Notes: generated from the letters alone by a model not told the origin. 64,000 nt of DNA from Thermotoga sp. Mc24 (GCF_000784835.1 NZ_JSFH01000012.1:124001-188000), one strand, 5' to 3'. Numbered from the stretch's first letter, positions 13,955 through 22,418 are shown. Made by a program: numbers and translations.

Positions 13955-15172
13955 ATGTTTATTGAAAAGATAGAGGGGAAAAACTTCAAGAGTTTTGATG
14001 AACTAAAAGTCGATCTTGGGAATTTCAATGTTGTGATTGGCCCTAACGCTTCAGGAAAGTCAAATTTCATTCGCATTTTTGAGTTTCTAAGAGATATTGC
14101 CAACTTTGGCCTGGATAACGCAATATCCCTGCAGGGAGGGCATGAGTACATAAGAAACATGAAAATAGGTTCAACCCAGGATCTATCGCTAAAGGTAACT
14201 TCTTCTGAATCACAGTCGCAAAACAAAGAAATACCATCTTTTCTAGGGAACGGAGAAGTTTTAAAGATAGTAAAGATTGAGTACGAATTTTGCTTGCGGT
14301 TTGACCAAAAGACATGGTGTAGAGTAACAAAAGAAGAATTGAAACAAGATCTTAAAATTTTTACAAGAAAAGATCAGACAGATGTTTTTTTAAAAGTTCT
14401 TCGGAAAAACGGAAAATTGAACTACCAGATAGAGGTACCAGATTCTAATTACAAAAAGATGGTCGAAAATACGCTCTTTTTATTGAAAGAAAATATACCA
14501 GAAAATTCTCTTTTGATGGAAACTCCTTTATTCAGGTTCCTGACCCCACTTGGTGATATATTCAGAGAGATCGCAATTTACGACTTCGATCCAAAACTGT
14601 CAAAAAAGGCTATTCCTATTACAGGGAAAGCCGAACTGGAAGAGAATGGCCAGAACTTACCAATAGTGGTTAAGAAAATACTGGAAAACGAAGAAAGCCG
14701 AAAAAAGTTTTTCAATCTTGTAAAAGACCTTCTTCCTTTTGTGGAAAGCCTTGATATAGAGAAACTTGTAGATAAATCTCTGCTGTTCAAGATACGAGAA
14801 AATTACTTTGAAGACTACATACCGGCACCTTTGATTTCTGATGGGACAATCAATATAATTGCCCTTGTTCTCGTTTTGTATTTCGAAAAGAAACGTGTGG
14901 TGATCATAGAAGAGCCAGAAAGAAACATTCACCCCTACCTTGTTTCCAAGATAGTAGATATGATGAAAGATGCTTCTCGTCAAAAGCAGATAATAATCAC
15001 CACACACAATCCGGAGTTTGTGAAGTATGCAGGTCTAGAAAACTTGCTCTTTGTCTTTCGTGATGAAAAGGGTTTTTCGAGGATTGAAAGACCCGCAAAT
15101 AAAAAAGAGGTAGAGGTATTTCTCAAGAACGAAATAGGTATAGATGAACTCTATGTCCAGAATTTACTGTGA
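13955..15172 (+). CDS. AAA/ABC-type ATPase of an OLD/RloA/AriA-like pair
   Basis: 405 residues. N-terminal EGKNFKSFDELKVDLGNFNV and Walker A GPNASGKSN (29-37). C-terminal SDGTINIIALVLVLYF (signature region), Walker B VVIIEEPERNIHP with catalytic Glu, and the H-switch ITTHNPEFV. This is the SMC-like AAA_21 architecture with a helical/strand insert in the middle. It usually works with a TOPRIM nuclease, and one follows 9 bases downstream. The start is placed at ATG 13955 because GGGAGGAGG lies 4 bases upstream and the conserved MxIEKIEGKNFKSF begins there; an upstream in-frame start at 13934 lies in front of the RBS. AT-rich codon use marks it as acquired. Anti-phage or anti-plasmid role is inferred. 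Confidence 0.8.
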   Translation: MFIEKIEGKNFKSFDELKVDLGNFNVVIGPNASGKSNFIRIFEFLRDIANFGLDNAISLQGGHEYIRNMKIGSTQDLSLKVTSSESQSQNKEIPSFLGNGEVLKIVKIEYEFCLRFDQKTWCRVTKEELKQDLKIFTRKDQTDVFLKVLRKNGKLNYQIEVPDSNYKKMVENTLFLLKENIPENSLLMETPLFRFLTPLGDIFREIAIYDFDPKLSKKAIPITGKAELEENGQNLPIVVKKILENEESRKKFFNLVKDLLPFVESLDIEKLVDKSLLFKIRENYFEDYIPAPLISDGTINIIALVLVLYFEKKRVVIIEEPERNIHPYLVSKIVDMMKDASRQKQIIITTHNPEFVKYAGLENLLFVFRDEKGFSRIERPANKKEVEVFLKNEIGIDELYVQNLL

Positions 15173-15181
15173 GGTTCAAGC

Positions 15182-15700
15182 ATGCTCCTGATCATATTTG
15201 TTGAAGGAAATGATGATGAAAGATTCTTTGAAAGAATTGTGGTGCCAGTTTTGAAGAAAAAATTTGATAGTGTGAAATTGGTAAAATACGCTCAGATGAA
15301 AAAAGAGCGGCTTGAGAGTTATATACGTTCCATCACAAGTGCTGGATGGGATTACATTTATGTAACTGATATGGACGATTCACCATGTGTAACTGCGAGA
15401 AAGCAACAAATACAGAATTATTTGCCCAATATAGATCCAAAAAGGGTTGTCGTTGTTATCAGAGAGATAGAAAGCTGGTATCTTGCTGGATTGAACAAAG
15501 ACAAATCTCGAGATTTAAAAATCAAAGAAAGAAAATTAAAAAACACCGAAAATATAACAAAGGAACAATTCAACCGTTTGATCCCAGAGAAATATTCTAG
15601 AATAAACTTTATGATCGAATTGCTTGAAAACTTTTCCATAGAAACAGCCAAACAAAAAAACAGATCTTTCAAGTATTTTGTCGAAAAATTCTGTTCCTAA
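15182..15700 (+). CDS. TOPRIM-domain protein, partner of the upstream ATPase
   Basis: 172 residues starting with the TOPRIM glutamate motif IIFVEGNDDERFFER (4-18), then WDYIYVTDMDDSPCVTAR with the DxD acid pair, and REIESWYLAG near residue 100. These are the catalytic landmarks of OLD-type nucleases and of the DUF4276/RloB/AriB-like effectors that pair with AAA_21 ATPases. It is shorter than AriB or RloB and ends soon after the TOPRIM core with a lysine-rich tail. Neighbour and order (ATPase then TOPRIM, 9-base gap) fit a two-gene toxin/defence module. The exact family cannot be fixed without profile searches. Confidence 0.7.
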   Translation: MLLIIFVEGNDDERFFERIVVPVLKKKFDSVKLVKYAQMKKERLESYIRSITSAGWDYIYVTDMDDSPCVTARKQQIQNYLPNIDPKRVVVVIREIESWYLAGLNKDKSRDLKIKERKLKNTENITKEQFNRLIPEKYSRINFMIELLENFSIETAKQKNRSFKYFVEKFCS

Positions 15701-16051
15701 CACCTATGGGGTACACTAAAAGCCAGGTCATCAGGTTTTCGTTCATATATTTCCCATCGCCCAAGCATATTGTGTATCGTTGTTTCATAACAGTATCCCG
15801 ACAGAGTGGATGATTGGACTCTGCAACACGGTCATTGAATAGCAGCACTAACTTTTTCCGTTTTCAAGCGTTTTGATTCATTCTTCTCCAACAACTGTGC
15901 TGATATTTTCTAGCTTTCAAGGCCGATGGCTTCAAGGTTGGAGAGATCCTCTTTTAAGTCCTTAAACTGGATCGAAGGGTGGTCGAAACACTGAAACTCC
16001 TTGTGGAAAGGAAAGATATCGTTTCCCGGTTGAGAGAACTGGCTTTTGTAG
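15701..16051. other. Gap after the ATPase/TOPRIM pair, with gene debris
   Basis: Begins with the right degenerate repeat (15709-15768). Near the end, a plus-strand frame from about 15958 to TGA 16068 reads VLKLDRRVVETLKLLVERKD and IVSRLRELAFVVRETL, a plausible helical C-terminal fragment of a lost gene that runs into the 3' end of the convergent glycosyltransferase. No start and no family recognised. Confidence 0.35.
15709..15768. repeat. Degenerate direct repeat, right copy
   Basis: Starts GGGTACACTAAA and ends CAAGCAT; same orientation as 13747-13807. It begins 8 bases after the TOPRIM gene stop. Confidence 0.4.
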
Positions 16052-17452
16052 TCAGAGAAACTCTATGAATTCTTCGAATTTCTCTGTCTGATGTTCCAGT
16101 GTCCAGTTTCTTTTTAAGACGTATTCTCTGTACTTTCTGGAGTCATAATCATCGCTGATGATTTTTTCTACGGCCTCTTCAACACTTGTAAAAAGAAACT
16201 CCTCATCGTAGAACTCCTCTGCACCTGGAAAATGATGGATCACAGGCTTGATCCCTTTTGCCATGGCTTCAACGATGCTGTAGCCGAAACTTTCGTGAAT
16301 GCTGGTGGAGAGAATATAATTTTTGTCTTCCCACCATTCGTCCATATCGTCCACCCAGCCATAGAAGATCACGTTCTTCTCCAATCCCATTTTTTTCACC
16401 AGATGTTTTATATAAATCTCATAGAGATCATCTTTGAACTCCCCTGCCACGTGGAGTGTGTATCTGGAATCGATCTGAACGAGTCGTTTCATGACTTCCA
16501 GTGCCAGATGAAGATTTTTTCTTGGAATGATCCCGGCCACCCATCCGATGTCGAAGCCCTTTGATCTCTCTTTCAGAATGAATCTTTTAAGATTCAAACC
16601 GTTGTGAATCACCACTGTTTTCTCCGGAAGTTTCACTCCCCTTCCTTCCACAACCTTCTTAACAAACTCTGAAACAAAAATGGCTCCATCTAGGTTTTGC
16701 CAGTTTATCAGGGAACTGTACTCTCTCAAAAAATGGTACTCTCTGAAAGCCTCGTATCTGTGAAGTCTGACGAACATCCTTTTCTTTCTCCTTAAGAGGC
16801 TGGCCACCACAGCCACTGGGGATGCCCACTCTATCCAGACGATGTCAGCCCATCTCATCGCTCTCTTGAGGGTGTTGGGAAAAAGAGAACAAACGATCCT
16901 GACAACCCATGGTCTTGCGATGCCTTTATCGTAAAGGATGGTAAGAACACTGAAGAAAAAGTAGTACTCTCTTCTGGGAACAAGGAATTTTCTCACCCAG
17001 AACTTCTTCGAAAGTCTTTCAATCAGATCATCGGTGAAACTGTCCGCTCCTTCTGCAACAACCAGAGCCAGTTTTTTCCTGCTCACACACTCTCTGAGTT
17101 TTTTCATCGCACTCTTGATTTTTCCCTGAACACGCTCACTATCTTCCAGTTGAGCGTTCTTGAGAGATCTCCTGTACCACTTCAATGCTGCCTTGAAATC
17201 TCCCTCGAAGAACAGAACATCCCCGAGGATTTCTTCCATGGAAGAATCCGGTCCGAAGAGTTTGAGATAGCGAAGTGCGAATTCTTTTGCACTCCTCCAT
17301 CTTCCAAGCCGATGCAGAACAACAGCGGAGTTATAGATGGATTCTGCATCTTCCGGGTTTTCAGAGAGGATTTTTCTGAACAATCCAAGTGCCTTGTTGT
17401 AGTTTCCCTTATTCATATGTTCCATCGCTTCTTTTTTCAGGTCTGATACCAT
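16052..17452 (-). CDS. TPR-GT4 glycosyltransferase fusion
   Basis: 466 residues. Residues 1-110 are tetratricopeptide repeats (AMEHMNKGNYNKALGLFRK, PEDAESIYNSAVVLHRLGRW, GDVLFFEGDFKAALKWYRRS). The rest is a GT-B glycosyltransferase: FVRLHRYEAFREYHFL, GAIFVSEFVKK, VVIHNGLNLKRF, donor domain GWVAGIIPRKNLHLALEVM, a family-like STSIHESFGYSIVEAMAKG (E-x7-E) and a C-terminal helix. The TPR part could dock the enzyme to other glycan-assembly proteins. The start overlaps the stop of the epimerase gene by 16 bases, and it is the last gene of the operon that begins at 21260. Confidence 0.82.
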   Translation of the reverse strand: MVSDLKKEAMEHMNKGNYNKALGLFRKILSENPEDAESIYNSAVVLHRLGRWRSAKEFALRYLKLFGPDSSMEEILGDVLFFEGDFKAALKWYRRSLKNAQLEDSERVQGKIKSAMKKLRECVSRKKLALVVAEGADSFTDDLIERLSKKFWVRKFLVPRREYYFFFSVLTILYDKGIARPWVVRIVCSLFPNTLKRAMRWADIVWIEWASPVAVVASLLRRKKRMFVRLHRYEAFREYHFLREYSSLINWQNLDGAIFVSEFVKKVVEGRGVKLPEKTVVIHNGLNLKRFILKERSKGFDIGWVAGIIPRKNLHLALEVMKRLVQIDSRYTLHVAGEFKDDLYEIYIKHLVKKMGLEKNVIFYGWVDDMDEWWEDKNYILSTSIHESFGYSIVEAMAKGIKPVIHHFPGAEEFYDEEFLFTSVEEAVEKIISDDYDSRKYREYVLKRNWTLEHQTEKFEEFIEFL

Positions 17453-18501
17453 CTTTCTATCACCTCAACGATCCTTCCGGCAGCGTTTCCGTCACCGTAC
17501 AGTCCATCTGGATAGTCAGGTTCGTCTTCTTGCATCAGTACGTCAGAGAGGTTTTCTTCACTTGCCAGTTTGTTCCAGCCTGCCTCGACGAGTTCCCTCC
17601 AGCCTGTGTCTGGCATCACCACAACCGCCTGTTTTCTTGCAAAGTACGCCTCCTTCTGAAGACCGCCGCTGTCTGTCACAACCTTCCAGCACTTCTTCAC
17701 AAGGCCCATCAGGTTCAGATAATCCACAGGATCTATCACTTCGATCCCTTCAAGAAGTCCTTCCAGTCCGAATTCTTTCACCCTCTTCTTCGTTCTGGGA
17801 TGTATCGGAAAAACGACTCTCTTTTCTCTGGAGACTTCTTTCAGATGAGAGAGGATCTTTTTCAGTTTCACGGGATCGTCCACGTTGAAATCTCTGTGGA
17901 GTGTGACAAGAACGTAGTCGTTTTCCTTCAGGTTCAACTCTTCAAACACGTCGTATCTGAACCTGTTTTCCATCTCAAGAAAGAGGTCGTACATCACATC
18001 ACCGGTGAAATAAACACCTTCTGTAATGCCTTCTTTTCTCAGGTTCTCCACGGCAAGTTCACTGGGACAGAAAAGGATCTGAGAGACATGGTCTGTGACC
18101 ACCCTGTTGATCTCTTCTGGCATGTCCTTTGGTTTCTGTCTGATACCTGCCTCAACGTGGGCAACGGGTATCTTCAGTTTTGCAGAAACAAGAGCACCAG
18201 CAAGTGTTGTGTTCGTGTCACCGTACACGAGAACAAGATCTGGCCTTTCCTTCAAAAGGACCTTTTCGAACTCTATCATGATCTTTCCGGTCATTTCACC
18301 GTGGGTTCCGGATCCCACGTTGAGGTTGTAGTCTGGCTTTCTGATTTGAAGGACCTCGAAGAACACGTCAGACATGTTGTAGTCGTAGTGCTGTCCGGAG
18401 TGAACGAGTACTTCCTTGATCCCCTTTTCTTTGAACCTTCTGTGAAGCACTGCTTCTTTTATGATCTGAGGCCTTGCACCAACCAGTGAGAGTACTTTCA
18501 T
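17437..18501 (-). CDS. wecB: UDP-N-acetylglucosamine 2-epimerase (non-hydrolysing)
   Basis: Interconverts UDP-GlcNAc and UDP-ManNAc in the cytoplasm, supplying ManNAc-type sugars for surface glycans. Family landmarks: VGARPQIIKEAVL (7-19), SGQHYDYNMSDVFF, LVYGDTNTTLAGAL, VAHVEAGIRQ, MPEEINRVVTDHVSQILFCPS, VTLHRDFNVDD and TDSGGLQKEAYFARK in the UDP site. Length 354 is normal. GAGGTGATCGA RBS before ATG 18501. Lies between two glycosyltransferases in one operon. The product could feed the nucleotide-sugar dehydrogenase at 42970-44274, though that gene is far away. Confidence 0.9.
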   Translation of the reverse strand: MKVLSLVGARPQIIKEAVLHRRFKEKGIKEVLVHSGQHYDYNMSDVFFEVLQIRKPDYNLNVGSGTHGEMTGKIMIEFEKVLLKERPDLVLVYGDTNTTLAGALVSAKLKIPVAHVEAGIRQKPKDMPEEINRVVTDHVSQILFCPSELAVENLRKEGITEGVYFTGDVMYDLFLEMENRFRYDVFEELNLKENDYVLVTLHRDFNVDDPVKLKKILSHLKEVSREKRVVFPIHPRTKKRVKEFGLEGLLEGIEVIDPVDYLNLMGLVKKCWKVVTDSGGLQKEAYFARKQAVVVMPDTGWRELVEAGWNKLASEENLSDVLMQEDEPDYPDGLYGDGNAAGRIVEVIERWYQT

Positions 18502-18505
18502 TCGA

Positions 18506-19663
18506 TCACCTCATCTCCATGATCCTTTCAACAAGTGGTTTCATTTTGATTTCCCAACTGAGGTGCTCTTCCGCGTATTTTCTCATCAAAAGAGGATAGT
18601 CAGGATGTGTCTTTTTCAACTCTTCGTAGAAGGATATCACTTTCTGGATATCAACGGGTGACTCATCCGAAGGAATTCTCAGCAAGAATGGAAAATCTTC
18701 GGGAAAGTCCACATCTTTGTATCCAACGACGAATGGAATCCCCCTCGCACAATACTCTCTCACCTTGAGAGTGCTTCCTGTTTTCAAATTTGAACGGTGC
18801 ATGCCAAGGCTTGCCACTGCAACGTGCGATGAATCAAACAACCTGTCCAGTTCCCCACCGTGTTTTGGTCCATGGAAAACAACGTACTCTTCCAGTTCCA
18901 GTTTTTTGGTGAGTTTCTTCAGCCTGGGAAGTTCCGGCCCGTCACCTACGATGTGAAAGTACACCTTCCTTTCAGGGGTTCTCCTATAATATTCCCAAAG
19001 CCCTCTTACCACCCGATCGTATCCGTGCCAGTATCTAAGTCTTGCCACACCGATAAGATTCAAAACATTTTCGTCAGGAACAGGCTTTCTTAAGGTCACG
19101 TCTGATGGATCTATTCCGTTGGAAATCGTGATCAACTTCCTTCCAGAGAGCTCTTTTTCACCGAAGACCACAACAAGATCAACAAGATCGTTTATTCGTC
19201 TGTATCGAGGGTAATACACTAGAAAAAACAGGGGCCCGTAAGTTCTGAAAAACTCGTACCTGAAAGGATAGGTCGGATATTCAAGGATTATCTTTGTGTT
19301 TTTTCGTCTGATTTCTTCCAGAAATTTGATCGATTCTTTCACGGGAAGAAATGCTCTGGTGTATACAACATCAAAATCCTTCAATTCTTCACCTGTGGTT
19401 TTAAAGAACCACTTCGTCCTTCTGAGTACTCTGATGGCTTTCACCATGAAGTTGTCAGAATCGGTGAACAGGAACTCTTCTGACAACGGTATGCGTTTTT
19501 CAACCTTCCATTCCTTACCGTTATAGAGAACAACATCGTTTCCTTCCAGCGTGAGGAGGTATGAGTCAAAATATCTGGAAAAAACCTTCATCTGTGCTAT
19601 GAGTTTTTTTCTAACACCGAGGTTTCTATCAAAAAAGACGTACGCTACGTAAACGAGTTTCAT
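18506..19663 (-). CDS. Glycosyltransferase (GT4-like)
   Basis: 385 residues. N-terminal VYVAYVFFDRNLGVRKKLI, acceptor domain FDVVYTRAFLPVKESIKFL, IILEYPTYPFRYEFF, and donor domain NLIGVARLRYWHGYDRVVRG, FHIVGDGPELPRLK, FHGPKHGGELDRLFDSSHVAV and VREYCARGIPFV. The usual E-x7-E motif is replaced by a looser GSTLKVREYCARG arrangement, so it is a divergent GT4. Its ATG overlaps the TGA of the upstream transporter by 4 bases (19660-19663). Function in surface-glycan synthesis is inferred from context. Confidence 0.82.
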   Translation of the reverse strand: MKLVYVAYVFFDRNLGVRKKLIAQMKVFSRYFDSYLLTLEGNDVVLYNGKEWKVEKRIPLSEEFLFTDSDNFMVKAIRVLRRTKWFFKTTGEELKDFDVVYTRAFLPVKESIKFLEEIRRKNTKIILEYPTYPFRYEFFRTYGPLFFLVYYPRYRRINDLVDLVVVFGEKELSGRKLITISNGIDPSDVTLRKPVPDENVLNLIGVARLRYWHGYDRVVRGLWEYYRRTPERKVYFHIVGDGPELPRLKKLTKKLELEEYVVFHGPKHGGELDRLFDSSHVAVASLGMHRSNLKTGSTLKVREYCARGIPFVVGYKDVDFPEDFPFLLRIPSDESPVDIQKVISFYEELKKTHPDYPLLMRKYAEEHLSWEIKMKPLVERIMEMR

Positions 19664-20385
19664 GACTCATCCCCCAGATAAGAGAGTTCTTGAGGGTGAT
19701 CTTTTTCCATCATCCACCTCACACCCTTCACTACGACCCAGGTGTCCAGATAGTCGAAGAGCCATTCAAAGAGCGTTGTCCAGATGAGAAAAACGGTGAT
19801 TGTTCTCAGGGAGAAGTACCCGGTGAGGGCACCGTAGAAGAAGATCACGTTGTCCACAAGTTGAGCGAGTTTCGTCGCTGCGTTGTCACGGAGCCACAGG
19901 TGTTTTCCAAAAAGACCTTCTGTTCTCTTCAGAAAATCCTGAAAGCGCGCCTTGAAGACACCGGACACAACGAAGGCAATCCAGCTGAAGATCGTGGTCC
20001 TCCAGACGGGAAGAAAGAGAGCCTTCATGTGTTCGTGCGCCCAATCTTCGCTGGAAGGGATGTAACCAAGCGCGATCAGCATCCCCACCAGAAACACGAC
20101 CTGGGCAAAGAAACCCACCGCCACCAGCTTCTGCGCCTCTCTGTACCCGTACACTTCGGTTACGATGGCGATCAACGTGACAAAGAAAGGTCCAAGGAAA
20201 ACCCCGGCATACAGTTGGACACCCGGAAGCAATTCGTAAGCCTTCAAAACGGCGACGTTCATGTAGAGAACAAGAATCGCCCCAAGGGCGTACATTCCTT
20301 TCAGATCGAAAAAACGTATCGCAAAGAAAACAAGGAGAACTCCCACGAGATACTCGAGCCCAAGAAATACCCAGTTCACCAGCAT
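19660..20385 (-). CDS. VUT family queuosine-precursor transporter
   Basis: Integral membrane protein of about 241 residues with 6-7 hydrophobic segments. The VUT/YhhQ signature is visible: FVTLIAIVTEVYGYREAQKL, ATKLAQLVDNVIFFYGALTG and the intervening WRTTIFSWIAFVVSG. Relatives import queuine or preQ precursors. A tRNA-queuosine enzyme, queA, is elsewhere in the window (55392-56399). ATG 20385 is chosen because it overlaps the upstream TGA (TGATG) with GGAGGCGG just before it; an in-frame GTG at 20400 would lie in that RBS. Confidence 0.85.
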   Translation of the reverse strand: MLVNWVFLGLEYLVGVLLVFFAIRFFDLKGMYALGAILVLYMNVAVLKAYELLPGVQLYAGVFLGPFFVTLIAIVTEVYGYREAQKLVAVGFFAQVVFLVGMLIALGYIPSSEDWAHEHMKALFLPVWRTTIFSWIAFVVSGVFKARFQDFLKRTEGLFGKHLWLRDNAATKLAQLVDNVIFFYGALTGYFSLRTITVFLIWTTLFEWLFDYLDTWVVVKGVRWMMEKDHPQELSYLGDES

Positions 20386-21260
20386 CAGCACCGCCTCCAC
20401 ACAAGAACGTTGTCTCTGAATTCTCTTTCAATCTCTTTCCTATCCAGGAGAAAGCTGAGGTACGCGTGAACGGTGGATCTGTAGAGTACGTACTGAGTAA
20501 GGTTTTCCAGAGTGATTTCGAATCTGTTGAAGAGCTGTTTCATCAGTTCGTCTGTGCTCACAGGATTTACTGTGATTTCCAGAACAGCGTTGATGATGTT
20601 CTCCACCGTCTTTCTGTTTTTCTCCACAAGTTCACCGATATCTCGAGTCACCTCTCCATGAGACGGAACGTAGCAGCTGTAGTTTGTCTTTTCAAGAAAG
20701 TCGAGCGTTTCAAGGAACTTCTCCACGCTGTAGATGACGAATATTCTGTGTTTTCTCAGTGTTTCTTCAGAAAACACGGCGTCTGCACAGAAAAGGACAC
20801 CATCCACAGCCACTCCGATCTGGTTCGGTGAGTGTCCAGAAAGAGGTACTATCTCAAGATCCACGCTCTCAATCGTGATGGTTCCCTCTTCGATCGCCTC
20901 ATCGACAGCGGAGGGGTCTGCCATGAGAAACTTGTTTCTGAGTTCACCTGGAGGATGAGCACCGTACAGGTAGAAAGGCTCAAAGACGGTGTTTTCTATG
21001 ATCTCTTTTTCCATCTTTGGGGCGAACACGCGGGTGGAGAAGCGCTTTTTCAGAAAGGCGTTCCCACCGCAGTGGTCGGCGTGAGAGTGGGTGTTTATGA
21101 GATACAAAGGAGGCTTTTCCAGAAGTCGAGAAATCTTTCTTGGCACGCTCTCATCGAGCCCGCTGTCCACGAGAACGGCGGTGCTTTCTGTGTACACAAC
21201 ACCTATGTTCACCGGATTTGGAACGTAGGCCACTCTCTCTGTGAGACGCTTTATTTCCAC
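20385..21260 (-). CDS. Metallo-beta-lactamase fold hydrolase
   Basis: About 291 residues. The zinc motif is THSHADH (57-63), preceded by VLVDSGLDESVP and followed by VPLSGHSPNQIGVAVDGVLFCADAVF (second His and bridging Asp) and VPSHGEVTRD. C-terminal helical domain (LMKQLFNRFEITLENLTQYV, a wHTH-like region) as in the glyoxalase-II-like/ST7 group. The substrate cannot be read. GTG 21260 is chosen because GGGAGGT lies 9 bases upstream; longer frames run into the divergent gene at 21378. First gene of the minus-strand operon that ends at 16052. Confidence 0.8.
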   Translation of the reverse strand: MEIKRLTERVAYVPNPVNIGVVYTESTAVLVDSGLDESVPRKISRLLEKPPLYLINTHSHADHCGGNAFLKKRFSTRVFAPKMEKEIIENTVFEPFYLYGAHPPGELRNKFLMADPSAVDEAIEEGTITIESVDLEIVPLSGHSPNQIGVAVDGVLFCADAVFSEETLRKHRIFVIYSVEKFLETLDFLEKTNYSCYVPSHGEVTRDIGELVEKNRKTVENIINAVLEITVNPVSTDELMKQLFNRFEITLENLTQYVLYRSTVHAYLSFLLDRKEIEREFRDNVLVWRRC

Positions 21261-21310
21261 GGTTTCAGGACCTCCCGAAGATCGAGTCTTTGGAAGACCA
21301 TACCGGCTAC

Positions 21311-21339
21311 TTGATTTTATCCTCCACAAATGGTAGTAT
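21311..21339 (+). promoter_or_regulatory. Promoter of the His-rich DUF1292-like gene
   Basis: TTGATT (21311-21316), 17-bp spacer, TAGTAT (21334-21339), about 39 bases before the start. Confidence 0.5.
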
Positions 21340-21377
21340 TTCTCAGAGCCCAGTTTTTTGTCAAGGAGGTTTTTATT

Positions 21378-21725
21378 ATGAGTATGCACGAACATGAGCA
21401 TGAACATGAACACGAACACACAACGGAAGTTTTCAGCCTGATCGATCAGGATGGAAACGAAGTCTTCTTCCACAAGCTGGGAGAAGTGGAGGACGAAGGA
21501 AATCTCTTCTGGGTCTGCGAAGAGGTCTTTCTGAACGACGCAAGAGACATGATCGAAGACCTCGGTGAAGTCTACATCTTCAAAGCGGAAGAAACCCCCG
21601 AGGGTGTTATGCTTGAAGGAGTAGAATACGCAACGGCTCAGAAAGTCTTCGAAAAGTGGCAGAACAGCATACCCGATATCGAAGAGATCTTCTTCGAAGA
21701 AGACACTGAAGAGGACGGAGAATGA
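21378..21725 (+). CDS. His/Glu-repeat protein with a DUF1292-like domain
   Basis: 115 residues. The start MSMHEHEHEHEHEHTT has alternating His-Glu, a likely metal-binding tail. The body (VFSLIDQDGNEVFFHKLGEVE, LFWVCEEVF, VYIFKAEE) resembles the small beta-rich DUF1292 domain, usually written (I)xLxDExGxExxFxxL. The C-terminus is strongly acidic. AAGGAGG (21363-21369) 8 bases before ATG 21378 fixes the start. Monocistronic, between its own promoter and a hairpin terminator. Role unknown; metal storage or sensing is only a guess from the tail. Confidence 0.7.
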   Translation: MSMHEHEHEHEHEHTTEVFSLIDQDGNEVFFHKLGEVEDEGNLFWVCEEVFLNDARDMIEDLGEVYIFKAEETPEGVMLEGVEYATAQKVFEKWQNSIPDIEEIFFEEDTEEDGE

Positions 21726-21727
21726 AG

Positions 21728-21747
21728 AAGGGCGCTTCAGCGCCCTT
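21728..21747. terminator. Bidirectional terminator between the His-rich gene and rpsR
   Basis: AAGGGCGC-TTCA-GCGCCCTT, perfect 8-bp stem, followed by CTTTC on the plus strand and CTTC on the minus strand. Shared by two convergent genes. Confidence 0.75.
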
Positions 21748-21750
21748 CTT

Positions 21751-21978
21751 TCATATCTTCAGGTATGGAAGGAGTCCCATCTGTCTTGCCCTCTTGATAG
21801 CTACCTTCACCATTCTCTGGTGCTTTGAACAGTTTCCGGTGAGCCTCTTTGGTATGATCTTTCCCTTGTCGGTGAGAAATTCACTGAGAAGCCTTGTGTC
21901 TTTATAATCAACGTAGTCCAATTCCATTTCACAGAGTCTGCACTTCTTGACCTTCTTTCTTTTTCTCTTGTAAGCCAT
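21751..21978 (-). CDS. rpsR: 30S ribosomal protein S18
   Basis: 75 residues: [20 protein letters not shown] with the CRLC motif, then the conserved [40 protein letters not shown] and GLLPYL. Binds next to S6 on the 16S rRNA platform. ATG 21978 has GGGAGGT upstream; an upstream in-frame start (21996) lies before the RBS. Last gene of rpsF-ssb-rpsR, the usual bacterial order. The cysteine pair is of the kind that binds zinc in some S18 proteins, but only CxxC plus a later Cys is seen. Confidence 0.95.
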
Positions 21979-21992
21979 CAAACACACCTCCC

Positions 21993-22418
21993 TCAAAATG
22001 GTGGTTCATCTTCACTGAAAGTATCGCTGGAAAAGTCTTCCTCCGGTATCTCCAGTTCCTCTTCAGTCTCGTTGACCGTTTCAGCAGGTTTTCTGTCCAT
22101 GAATCTAACAACGTTTGCGACAACCTCCGGAGATACCCTTTTTTCTCCAGACGGTGTTTCCCATCTTCTCATTCTCATTTCACCTTCGATGAGAACAAGC
22201 CTTCCCTTGGTGAGATAGGTTCCCGTGAATTCTGCGAGTCTTCCAAAGGTAACAACATTGAAGAAATCCGTTGTCTGAGCATCGTCCGGCGCGTTCTTTC
22301 TGGGAACCCTGTCCACCGCTATCGTGAAGGTGGTGACGGGAGTTCCGCTGAGCGTGTATCTCTTTTCAGGATCTCTCACGAGTCTTCCTATGAGTATGAT
22401 CTTGTTGAAGAAAGACAT
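21993..22418 (-). CDS. ssb: Single-stranded DNA-binding protein
   Basis: 141 residues. OB fold at residues 1-105 ([62 protein letters not shown]). An acidic tail ends in DEPPF, the conserved tip that recruits repair and replication proteins. Its start overlaps the last base of rpsF (22418) and it ends 14 bases before rpsR. Homotetramer in other bacteria. Confidence 0.95.

Noticed and set aside
17389-18489. 366-codon plus-strand open frame
   Set aside because: Antisense of the well-supported UDP-GlcNAc 2-epimerase gene. No recognisable motif.
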